Assembly: GCA_964484135.1 (NCBI GenBank)
Contig: CAZAEL010000005.1
Span: forward strand, 1 to 64,000
Origin: CAZAEL01 sp964484135
Lineage (GTDB): Bacteria > Elusimicrobiota > Elusimicrobia > FEN-1173
Reading direction: 5' to 3'
Length of the DNA: 64,000 nucleotides
The translations under genes and the position numbers were made by a program. Below, one piece after another: positions 51,013 to 58,832 of the stretch (position 1 is its first letter; the number at the start of each line of letters is the position of its first letter). The notes under the pieces were generated by a model. It made no database searches. It worked only from the letters and a program-made list of their open reading frames with translations, and had not been told where the DNA came from.

Positions 51013-52919
51013 GGGGCGGGGTTTTGCTGGCGTTGGCCCTGGCCGTGCCGACGGCGGGGGCCCGGGCGGCCACGTATTACATGTCGCCGGACGGGGCCCA
51101 CGACGCCAACGGCGCGTTGTCCGCGCCCTTCGGCACCTTCGCGCGGGCTTTTTCGGCCATGTCCGCGGGGGACGAGCTGGTGCTCCTGGACGGGCTGTAT
51201 TCGAACGAGACCGGCACGGGATACATCCATTATGACGACGGCTCCTGCGCCGGCTGCGGCCAGCCGCCGTCCGGCAAGGGCCCGGAGGCCGAGACCGTGG
51301 TGCGGGCCCAAAACCCCGGCGCCGTGGTGGTGGACGGCGGGGCGCGGGAAGGGCTTTTCCTGGGCCGCGGGGCGGGCGGCGGGTTCCAGAAGGCCCGCCA
51401 CATCCGCGTCCAGGACATCACTTTCGAGGGCGGCGCGAGCCTGTACAACACCTCCCACGTCACGGTCAAGGCCTGCGGTTTCCACCGGGCCACGGAAGGC
51501 GACGGCGCGGTGTTCGGGATCGGCACCAACGACGGCAACTGGGGCAACGACCACAACCTGGTGGAGGACTGCTGGATCTGGGGCCGGGAGCGCATCATCG
51601 CCATCAACTACCGGGCCGGATACAACGTGTGGCGGCGGGTGGTGGTGCGTGGCGACGGCTGCGCCGGCGGCGGCTGCGCCGGCGCGGGGAACCCCAACGT
51701 GGGCTTCACGGTGTACAACTCCAGCCACGTCTCCGTGCAGAACCTCATCGTGGTGGACCGCAGGCTGGACGGCGGCGAGCCCTACGGCGACTTCGCCACG
51801 GCCCAGCACGCGCCCGGCCCGTCGGTCAACATGGGGGCGGCGGAACATTTGAGCCGCAACGAATGGCTGGGGTGCCTGTCCCTGAACAGCGAGGACTCGG
51901 GTTTCCACTTCGAGGCGGACGCCGCGGGCCCGGACACCGTGGTCATCCGCGACGCCGTGGCCTGGGACAACGGCGGGCTTAATTTCAACCTGGGCCGCCA
52001 GGCCAAAGATTTCGTTTTGGAGGACATCACCGCGGGGATATCGGGCCCCAGGAGCGACGGCGTGCGGGTGGCGCCGGGGCTCACGGACGGGGTGGTGCGG
52101 AACCTGCTGGTGCACAAGGCGGGGCGGTTCGGCGTGAACAGCGCCGTGGCCCCGTCCTACGTCAACGTGACCGGCGCCGGGGAGAGCGCGTACAACCAGA
52201 CGCGCTGCGCCGAGGGCTGCGGCAAGACGGACCCGTTGAAGCCGGCCAAGGGCCCCCCGGCCCTCAGGCACATCACGCGGGTGGAGCCCGGCTCGGCCCT
52301 CTCGGGCAAGGGGTATCAGAAGCGCGACTACGGCGCCCGGCTCATCCACCGGTACGGCGCGGACGGCAGCCGCTACGGGGACAAGGGGTACAACGATCTG
52401 ACGGACCAGTCCCTGTGGCCCTGGCCGTACGAGGAGCGCGTCCGGCAGGACATGTGCGAGGAGGAGACGCGGGGTTTCTGCGGGGCCGGGTCCCTGACGG
52501 GGTACATCTGGTCCTATCTGGGAACGCCGAGCCCCTATCCGGACCCGCCCAAGGGGCCCCGTCGGGCGGCGCGGCCCAAGGCGCCTCCGCCCAGGAAGAC
52601 GGCGGCGGTCCCCGCGCCGGCGGCCCCCGTTCCCCAGGCGGCGCCGGCCCCGGCTCCCAAGCGGACGTCCGGGTTCGCGGCCAAGGGCGGGCTGGAGTTG
52701 AAGCCGGAGGAAACGATCTCTTTCGGGCCGGAGGCGGCCCACGTGGCCATCCATGACCACGCCGGGGACGTGGTGTTTGAGGGCGCCAAGAGGGGCGACG
52801 CGGAGATCTCCTGGGACGGCAAGGACGTCCGGGGACGGCGCGTGGCCCCGGGCCTGTACATTTCCCGCGTCAAGACGCGGTCGGGACAGATGGAATACCG
52901 TCCCATCCAGGTGCGGTAG
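51009..52919 (+). CDS. Secreted beta-helix protein with FlgD-Ig/T9SS-like C-terminal domain
   Basis: A 636-residue paralogue of the proteins at 15.8 and 53.0 kb. A short signal peptide (LLALALAVPTAGARA) is followed by TYYMSPDGAHDANGALSAPF and GDELVLLDGLYSNETGTGYI, the shared beta-helix opening. EPYGDFATAQH and NEWLGCLSLNSEDSGFHFEA recur in all three. A Pro/Ala/Lys linker (about residues 515-555) leads to the last ~80 residues with HVAIHDHAGDVVFEGAKRGD and VAPGLYISRVKTRSG, the likely sorting domain. Start GTG in the CapK stop; the fused reading with CapK upstream seems tight translation coupling. Substrate of the beta-helix unknown; it may bind or cut polysaccharide. Confidence 0.8.
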   Translation: MRGGVLLALALAVPTAGARAATYYMSPDGAHDANGALSAPFGTFARAFSAMSAGDELVLLDGLYSNETGTGYIHYDDGSCAGCGQPPSGKGPEAETVVRAQNPGAVVVDGGAREGLFLGRGAGGGFQKARHIRVQDITFEGGASLYNTSHVTVKACGFHRATEGDGAVFGIGTNDGNWGNDHNLVEDCWIWGRERIIAINYRAGYNVWRRVVVRGDGCAGGGCAGAGNPNVGFTVYNSSHVSVQNLIVVDRRLDGGEPYGDFATAQHAPGPSVNMGAAEHLSRNEWLGCLSLNSEDSGFHFEADAAGPDTVVIRDAVAWDNGGLNFNLGRQAKDFVLEDITAGISGPRSDGVRVAPGLTDGVVRNLLVHKAGRFGVNSAVAPSYVNVTGAGESAYNQTRCAEGCGKTDPLKPAKGPPALRHITRVEPGSALSGKGYQKRDYGARLIHRYGADGSRYGDKGYNDLTDQSLWPWPYEERVRQDMCEEETRGFCGAGSLTGYIWSYLGTPSPYPDPPKGPRRAARPKAPPPRKTAAVPAPAAPVPQAAPAPAPKRTSGFAAKGGLELKPEETISFGPEAAHVAIHDHAGDVVFEGAKRGDAEISWDGKDVRGRRVAPGLYISRVKTRSGQMEYRPIQVR

Positions 52920-52960
52920 GCGAAGTCAGCGGCAGCCAAAACATTCAGGGGAGATTCAAA

Positions 52961-55132
52961 GTGAAAAAATTGAAAAAAGCGTTCTGCGGCGCACTCTTTG
53001 CGGCGGCCCTGTCCGCGCAGGGGGCCTGGGCCACCACCTATTACATCTCGCCTTCCGGGGACAACGCCAACAGCGGCCTCTCCGAATCCGCCCCGAAGAA
53101 GACCTTCGCCAATGCCTTCGCCGCCATGACCAACGGCGACGAGCTGGTCCTTTTGGACGGGACCTATTCGGCCTCCGCCGGCACGGGATACATCAACTTC
53201 AACGACGGCAGTTGTTCCACTTGCGGCCAGCCCAAGTCCGGCGTCAGCCTGAACGCCATGACCGTGGTCCGGGCCAAGAACCCCGGCAGCGTCACGGTGG
53301 ACGGGAACACGCGGGAGGGCCTCTTCCTGGGGCGGACGCCGGCCAACGGGGGCAAGGTCAGTTTCATCAAGATCCAAGGCATCACTTTCAAAGGCGGCGG
53401 TTCGCTCTTCAACACCAGCTATTGCACCATCAAGGACTGCGGCTTCTATCACGCCCGGCAGGATGATTCCACCATCTTCGGCATCGGGACCATTGACCAC
53501 AGCGAGGGGAATACCTACAACTTGGTCGAGGATTGTTGGATATGGGGCAAGGACCGCATCCTGGCCAGCAACTACCGCGCGGACCACAACGTGTGGCGGC
53601 GCGTGGTGCTCCGGGGAGACGGATGCAACACCGCGGACTGCACCGGGAGCGGCAACCCCAACGTGGGGTTCACCATTTACAACTCCTCCTTTGTGTCCGT
53701 CCAGAACATGATCGTGGTGGACCGCGTTTTGGGCGGGGGCTATGAGTACGGCGACTTCGCCACGGCCCAACACGATGCGGCTCTGGGCACCGACGCCTCC
53801 GAGCATTTGGGCAACGATGAGTGGCTGGGCTCCATATCCCTCAACAGCGAGGACACCGGCTTTCATTTTGAATCGGATGCCGCGGTCACCAACCATCCCA
53901 CCGTCAAGAACTGCGTGGCCTGGGACAACGGCGGGAACAACTTCAACCTGGGCGGAAGCCAGAATCCGCCGGACGCGGACAATTTCGCCATCGAAAACCT
54001 GACAGCGGGGCTCTCCGGTTCCACCAGCAGCGGGATTCGATTCCTGAATGCGACCAACGGAACCTTCCAGAACATGATTTCCCACAGCGCCGGCACGTAC
54101 AATTTCGCCAGCGACAAGAAACCCAGTTATGTCGTCGCGGATAATTCGGCCTCCAATCGATACCAAGTGTCCGGCGGGGCCTGCGTCACGGGATGCGGGA
54201 CCGCCAACCCCTTGAGCGACGGCACGCCGCCCTCCCTCAAATACCTGTTGCGCATCGAGGACGGCTCGGCCCTGGACGGCGCGGGCAACGGCGGCGCGGA
54301 CATCGGCGCCACCGTCGTGAAACGGTACGGCGTTGACGGTTCGCGCCACGGCGAGACCGACTTCAACACCCTCTCCGCCACGGACCTGTGGCCCTGGCCC
54401 AACCAGTCCCGCATCAAGTCCGACATGTGCGCCAGCGAAACACGGGGCTTTTGCGGCAAATCGTCCCTGACCGAGTACATCTGGACCTACCTGGGCAGCC
54501 CCAACCCGTACCCCGGCGACACGGTGGACACGGGCGGGGGCGGCGGCGGGGGCGGCGGCGGGGGCGGGGATTCGGAAACCACCCGGCCCACCCTGGTGTC
54601 GGCCACGGCCGGCAGCCTGACCTCCGTGAGCGTGGTCTTCAGCGAGTCCGTGGACGAGACTTCGGCCGAGACCGCGTCCAACTACGCCGTCACCGGCAAC
54701 GTGGCCGTGAGCGGCGCCACCCTGGAGAGCGACCTGAAGACGGTGAAGCTCGCCACCAGCCAGCACGCGGCCGGGAACACGTACACCCTCACCGTGAACA
54801 ACGTGAAGGACCGGGCCGCCACCCCCAACACCATCCTGGACAACAGCACCGTGCAGTACACCGTGGCGGCGGACGTGGTGACGGACAACCTCAAGCCCAA
54901 CAACAAACACCTGGGGGAAGGGGGGTCCGTGACCTTCGGCACGGACGCGACGGAGGTGGTGATCCTGGACAGCAAGGGGAACGAGATTTTCCAGGTCTCC
55001 AACTCCGGCGGGGCCATCGTGTGGTCCGGGCAGGACACGGGCGGGCGCAAGGTGGAGTCGGGCCTGTACATCGCCCAGATCAAGGATGCTTCCGGCAAGA
55101 CGGTGTACGCCCCCGTCGTGGTGGTGAAGTGA
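52961..55132 (+). CDS. Secreted beta-helix protein, third paralogue
   Basis: A 723-residue protein starting at GTG 52961, after AGGGGAGA. The signal peptide (FCGALFAAALSAQGAWA, end near 24) leads to TTYYISPSGDNANSGLSESA and the same beta-helix as in the two relatives (about residues 25-520). A poly-Gly linker (about 527-540) follows, then an SbsA/Big-type Ig domain (about 543-640, with LTSVSVVFSESVDETSAETA) and the C-terminal domain (about 645-723, with EVVILDSKGNEIFQVSNSGG and VESGLYIAQIKDASGKTVYA). The linker DNA is a run of G-rich repeats. Base composition is a little more AT-rich than in the neighbours. Directly upstream of the exosortase genes. Confidence 0.82.
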   Translation: MKKLKKAFCGALFAAALSAQGAWATTYYISPSGDNANSGLSESAPKKTFANAFAAMTNGDELVLLDGTYSASAGTGYINFNDGSCSTCGQPKSGVSLNAMTVVRAKNPGSVTVDGNTREGLFLGRTPANGGKVSFIKIQGITFKGGGSLFNTSYCTIKDCGFYHARQDDSTIFGIGTIDHSEGNTYNLVEDCWIWGKDRILASNYRADHNVWRRVVLRGDGCNTADCTGSGNPNVGFTIYNSSFVSVQNMIVVDRVLGGGYEYGDFATAQHDAALGTDASEHLGNDEWLGSISLNSEDTGFHFESDAAVTNHPTVKNCVAWDNGGNNFNLGGSQNPPDADNFAIENLTAGLSGSTSSGIRFLNATNGTFQNMISHSAGTYNFASDKKPSYVVADNSASNRYQVSGGACVTGCGTANPLSDGTPPSLKYLLRIEDGSALDGAGNGGADIGATVVKRYGVDGSRHGETDFNTLSATDLWPWPNQSRIKSDMCASETRGFCGKSSLTEYIWTYLGSPNPYPGDTVDTGGGGGGGGGGGGDSETTRPTLVSATAGSLTSVSVVFSESVDETSAETASNYAVTGNVAVSGATLESDLKTVKLATSQHAAGNTYTLTVNNVKDRAATPNTILDNSTVQYTVAADVVTDNLKPNNKHLGEGGSVTFGTDATEVVILDSKGNEIFQVSNSGGAIVWSGQDTGGRKVESGLYIAQIKDASGKTVYAPVVVVK

Positions 55133-55151
55133 CGCGGCAGGCGCTTTCCGC

Positions 55152-56030
55152 GTGAGCGCCGCGGCCCCGGCGCGGACCGCGTCCCTTTGGGCCCCGGTGG
55201 GGGCCGCGGCGGTCCTGCTGGCCGCGGCGTACCTCCCCACGTTCCAGTGGATGGCGGACCGGTGGACCGAGGCGGACTCCTACTATTCCCACGGGTTTTT
55301 GGTCCCCCTGGTCGCGGGGTTCTTGATCTGGCGGCGGCGCATCCCCTGGAGGGAACGGCTGGCCGCGGCGCGCCCCCTGGACCGGGCCGGGGTCGCCCTC
55401 CTGGCGGGGGGGCTCCTGCTCCACGCCCTGGGCGCCTGGTCCCAGGTGTTCTTTTTTTCGGGCCTGTCCCTTCTGCCGGCGCTGATGGGCCTCACCGCGC
55501 TTTTCTTCGGCGGCGCGGCCCTGAAGGAGACGGCCTTCGCCTGGCTCTTTTTGGCGTTCATGGTGCCCATCCCGCAGGTGGCCGTGGCGGAGTTGAGCTT
55601 CGCGCTCAAGACCGCGGCCACGCACGGGGCCATCGCCCTCCTTCGGTCCGCCGGGGTGCCCGCCCTCCTGCAAGGGAGCTACGTGCGCCTGCCCCACGCC
55701 ACCCTGCTGGTGGGGGACGTGTGCAGCGGCCTGCGGTCCCTGATTTCCCTTTTGGCGCTGGGCGCGATCTTCGCGTACCTGTCGCCCCTGTCCCTCTGGC
55801 GGCGGGCGGCGCTGTTCCTGTCCGCCCTGCCCATCGCGGTGGCGGTGAACGCCCTGCGGATCTTCGCCCTGTGCTGGGTGGCGGAGGTGTACGGAGAAAA
55901 GGCCGCCGGCGGCTGGTTCCACGGCGGTTCCGGGGTCCTTTTGTTCCTGGCCGCGGTGGCCGCGCTGGAGGCGGTGTCCCGGGGGCTGGGGTCCCTGGGG
56001 GCCCCTCGGACGCGCGGGGGCGCGGCGTGA
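55152..56030 (+). CDS. Exosortase (XrtA-type transpeptidase)
   Basis: A 292-residue membrane protein with about eight hydrophobic segments. The catalytic triad of exosortases is visible: Cys191 in GDVCSGLRSLISL, Arg236 in AVNALRIFALC and His257 in GWFHGGSG. SYYSHGFLVPLVAGFLIW (about residues 43-60) is the typical first loop. Exosortases cut PEP-CTERM-type tails and join the protein to an envelope acceptor, often tied to an exopolysaccharide. The GTG start lies 19 bases after the beta-helix gene, and EpsI overlaps by GTGA. A likely substrate begins at 63440. Confidence 0.94.
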   Translation: MSAAAPARTASLWAPVGAAAVLLAAAYLPTFQWMADRWTEADSYYSHGFLVPLVAGFLIWRRRIPWRERLAAARPLDRAGVALLAGGLLLHALGAWSQVFFFSGLSLLPALMGLTALFFGGAALKETAFAWLFLAFMVPIPQVAVAELSFALKTAATHGAIALLRSAGVPALLQGSYVRLPHATLLVGDVCSGLRSLISLLALGAIFAYLSPLSLWRRAALFLSALPIAVAVNALRIFALCWVAEVYGEKAAGGWFHGGSGVLLFLAAVAALEAVSRGLGSLGAPRTRGGAA

Positions 56031-56644
56031 GGAAGGACTGGCTCGCGCCCGCGCTCCTGGGTCTTTCGGCCCTTTTGACCTGGGTCCTCGCGCCTTCCGC
56101 GCCGTCGGCCGAGACCGCGGCCAAGGCGTCGCGGCTGCCGCTCCGGATCGGGGCCTGGGAGGGCCGCGACCAGGCGGTGGACGGCCGCACCTATGAACTT
56201 TTGGGGACGCGGGACGTCCTGCTGAGGGAATACGCCGCGCCCGGCCGTCTCCCCGTGGGCCTGTGCGTGGTCTTTTCCACGGAGGACCGCAAGGTGTCCC
56301 ATCCGCCGGAGGTCTGCTACCGGGGGGACGGGTACGACATTTTGGAGAAGGGCAAGCGCGACCTGGAGGCGGGCGGCGCGGCCCTGCGGACCAACCGCCT
56401 GCGGGTGGAGCGGCGGGGCCGGGGGCTGGAGGTGCTGTACTGGTACAAGGCGGGCAAGTCCTACACCGACAATTTTTACCGCCAGCAATGGCGGGCCCTG
56501 TGGCGCCGGGACAAGGGCGGCGGATACGCCCTGATCCGGCTGTCCGTCCCCGCCGAGGGCGCGGACGGCGCGGCGCCCCTTCGGACGCTGGAGGATTTTT
56601 CCCGGGAACTGTTGCCTCTCCTGGAGGACACACTGGAAGGATGA
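56027..56644 (+). CDS. epsI: EpsI, exosortase-associated exopolysaccharide protein
   Basis: A 205-residue protein with one N-terminal membrane segment (about residues 6-23). SHPPEVCYRGDGYDIL and YWYKAGKSYTDNFYRQQWRA are the marks of the EpsI (DUF3485) family. It may be fused to the exosortase in other species and here follows it with a 4-base overlap. The conserved Cys and His are exposed to the periplasm. Its role is to support the exosortase or polymer export; the reaction is unknown. GTG start. Confidence 0.9.
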   Translation: MRKDWLAPALLGLSALLTWVLAPSAPSAETAAKASRLPLRIGAWEGRDQAVDGRTYELLGTRDVLLREYAAPGRLPVGLCVVFSTEDRKVSHPPEVCYRGDGYDILEKGKRDLEAGGAALRTNRLRVERRGRGLEVLYWYKAGKSYTDNFYRQQWRALWRRDKGGGYALIRLSVPAEGADGAAPLRTLEDFSRELLPLLEDTLEG

Positions 56645-57945
56645 ACGCACACATGATGGAAGAACGGATCAAGAACCGGAAAGCGAAGATCGGCATCATC
56701 GGCCTGGGGTACGTGGGCCTGCCCCTGGCGGTGGAGTTCGCCTCGGCGGGTTTTTCCGTGACCGGCTTCGAGGTGGACGGCCGCAAGGTGAAGGACATCA
56801 ACGTCGGGACGTCCTACATCCCGGACGTGCCTTCGGACAAGGTGTCGGGGCTCGTGAAGGCCGGGCGGTTTTCGGGCACCACGGATTTCAAGAAGTTGTC
56901 CGGCATGGACGCCGTCATCGTCTGCGTCCCCACGCCGCTCCGGAAGTCCAAGGACCCGGACATCCGGTACATCCTGTCCGCCACGGACAAGGTCCAGGCC
57001 GCCCTGCGCAAGGGCCAGCTGATCGTCCTGGAGAGCACCACGTACCCGGGCACCACGCGGGAGATCCTGCTGCCGGCCTTCGAGTCCCGCGGTTTCCGGG
57101 TCGGCAAGGACTTCTTCCTGGCGTTCTCCCCCGAGCGGGTGGACCCGGGCAACAAGCGTTTTTCCATCCGGAACACGCCCAAGGTGGTGGGGGGCGTCAC
57201 GCCCCTCTGCGCCCGGTACGCCCAGGCCCTGTACGGGTCGGTGGTCGAAAAGATCGTGCCCGTGTCGTCCCCCGAGGCCGCGGAGCTGGTGAAGCTCCTG
57301 GAGAACACCTTCCGCGCGGTGAACATCGGCCTGGCCAACGAAATGGCGCTCATCTGCGACCAGCTCAAGCTGAACGTCTGGGAGGTCATCCAGGCGGCGG
57401 CCACCAAGCCCTTCGGGTTCATGCCCTTCTACCCGGGCCCCGGCCTGGGCGGGCACTGCATCCCGCTGGACCCCCATTACCTGGCCTGGAAGCTGAAGAC
57501 CTTCAACTTCTACGCGCGCTTCATCGAGCTGGCGGGGGAGATCAACTCCCACATGCCGGAGCACGTGGTCCGCAAGACGGGCGACGCGCTGAACCGCGTC
57601 CAGAAGTCCGTCTCCCGGTCCCGCATCCTGGTGCTGGGCGTGACGTACAAGAAGGACATCGACGACGCGCGGGAGTCCCCGGCCGTGGACGTGATCGAGA
57701 AGCTCCTGCAGAAAGAGGCCCGCGTGGAGTACCACGACCCGTACGTGCCTCGCCTGAAGGCGGGGGAGCACGAGATGAAGAGCCGCCCGCTGACCGACGC
57801 CCTTTTGCGCTCCCAGGACTGCGTGATCATCACCACGGACCACAGCCGGTTCGACATCCCGCGCATCGTGCGGAACTCGCGGCTGGTGGTGGACACGCGC
57901 AACGCCTGCAAGGGGCTGGACAGCCCCAAGATCGTCCGGCTCTAG
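56641..57945 (+). CDS. UDP-N-acetyl-sugar 6-dehydrogenase (WbpA/TviB-like)
   Basis: A 434-residue enzyme of the UDP-glucose/GDP-mannose dehydrogenase family. The NAD site GIIGLGYVGLPLAVE is at residues 18-32. The catalytic Cys273 stands in GLGGHCIPLDPHYLAWK, and ENTFRAVNIGLANEMALICD (about 221-240) forms the dimer helix. LGVTYKKDIDDARESPA marks the C-terminal domain. It oxidises a UDP-hexose to a uronic acid, giving an acidic sugar of the polymer that the nearby amidotransferase could amidate. ATGA overlap with epsI. Confidence 0.92.
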   Translation: MNAHMMEERIKNRKAKIGIIGLGYVGLPLAVEFASAGFSVTGFEVDGRKVKDINVGTSYIPDVPSDKVSGLVKAGRFSGTTDFKKLSGMDAVIVCVPTPLRKSKDPDIRYILSATDKVQAALRKGQLIVLESTTYPGTTREILLPAFESRGFRVGKDFFLAFSPERVDPGNKRFSIRNTPKVVGGVTPLCARYAQALYGSVVEKIVPVSSPEAAELVKLLENTFRAVNIGLANEMALICDQLKLNVWEVIQAAATKPFGFMPFYPGPGLGGHCIPLDPHYLAWKLKTFNFYARFIELAGEINSHMPEHVVRKTGDALNRVQKSVSRSRILVLGVTYKKDIDDARESPAVDVIEKLLQKEARVEYHDPYVPRLKAGEHEMKSRPLTDALLRSQDCVIITTDHSRFDIPRIVRNSRLVVDTRNACKGLDSPKIVRL

Positions 57946-57953
57946 GCGGCGAC

Positions 57954-58796
57954 GTGGCCGAGGCCCCGCTCAATGCCCTGACCTTCGACGTCGAGGACTA
58001 TTTCATGGTCTCGGCGTTCGAGGGGGCCGTGCCCAAATCGGCCTGGGACGGGTACGAAAGCCGCGTGGCGGCCAACACCGGGCGCATCCTGGACCTCCTG
58101 CGGGAGCGCGGGGTGAAGGCCACGTTCTTTTTCCTGGGGTGGGTGGGGGAGCGCCATCCGGCCCTGGTGCGGCGGGTGCGGGAGGAGGGCCACGAGGTGG
58201 CCTGCCACGGCTATTGGCACCGGCTGGTGTACGACCAGACGCCGGCGGAGTTCCGGGAGGACGTGCGGCGCGCCAAGCGGGTGCTGGAGGATGCGTCCGG
58301 CGCGCCGGTGACGGGCTATAGGGCGCCCAGCTTTTCCATCGTGAAGGAGACCCTCTGGGCCCTGCCCATCCTGAGGGAGGAGGGGTTCCTGTACGACGCG
58401 AGCTTCTTTCCCGCGCCGCACGCGCGCGGCGGCATGCAGGAGGCCCCCCGCTGGCCCCACCGGGTGGACGGGCTGGCGGAGTTCCCCATGAGCGTGCTGA
58501 CGCTGGGGAGCAGGGCCTTCGGGTTTTCGGGCGGCGGCTATTTCCGGCTGTTCCCCTACGGACTGATCCGGTGGGGCGTGCGGCGCTGCCACCGGGAGGG
58601 CCTGCCCGCCATGGTGTACCTGCATCCCTGGGAATTGGACCCGGACCAGCCGCGCATGAAGGGCCGGCCCGCGGACGTTTTCAAGCATTACGTGAACCTC
58701 CGCCAAACGGAGAAGAAGCTCCGCGCCCTGCTGGGCGACTTCCGGTTTTCCACGGCGCGGGACGTGTTGAAGCAACAGGCGGGCCTGGTCGTTTAG
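57954..58796 (+). CDS. Exosortase-associated polysaccharide deacetylase
   Basis: A 280-residue NodB-type enzyme of the XrtA/PEP-CTERM subset. The start NALTFDVEDYFMVSAFEG carries the catalytic Asp12 and the Asp15. Zinc His occur in EVACHGYWHRLVYDQTP, and GYRAPSFSIVKETLWALPIL and MVYLHPWELDPDQPRMK are the later motifs. There is no signal peptide, typical for this subset. It removes acetyl groups from lipid-linked or polymer sugars. GTG start. Confidence 0.9.
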   Translation: MAEAPLNALTFDVEDYFMVSAFEGAVPKSAWDGYESRVAANTGRILDLLRERGVKATFFFLGWVGERHPALVRRVREEGHEVACHGYWHRLVYDQTPAEFREDVRRAKRVLEDASGAPVTGYRAPSFSIVKETLWALPILREEGFLYDASFFPAPHARGGMQEAPRWPHRVDGLAEFPMSVLTLGSRAFGFSGGGYFRLFPYGLIRWGVRRCHREGLPAMVYLHPWELDPDQPRMKGRPADVFKHYVNLRQTEKKLRALLGDFRFSTARDVLKQQAGLVV

Positions 58797-58832
58797 AGGC
58801 CGCCCAACGACGCACATTCGAGGGGACTTTTT

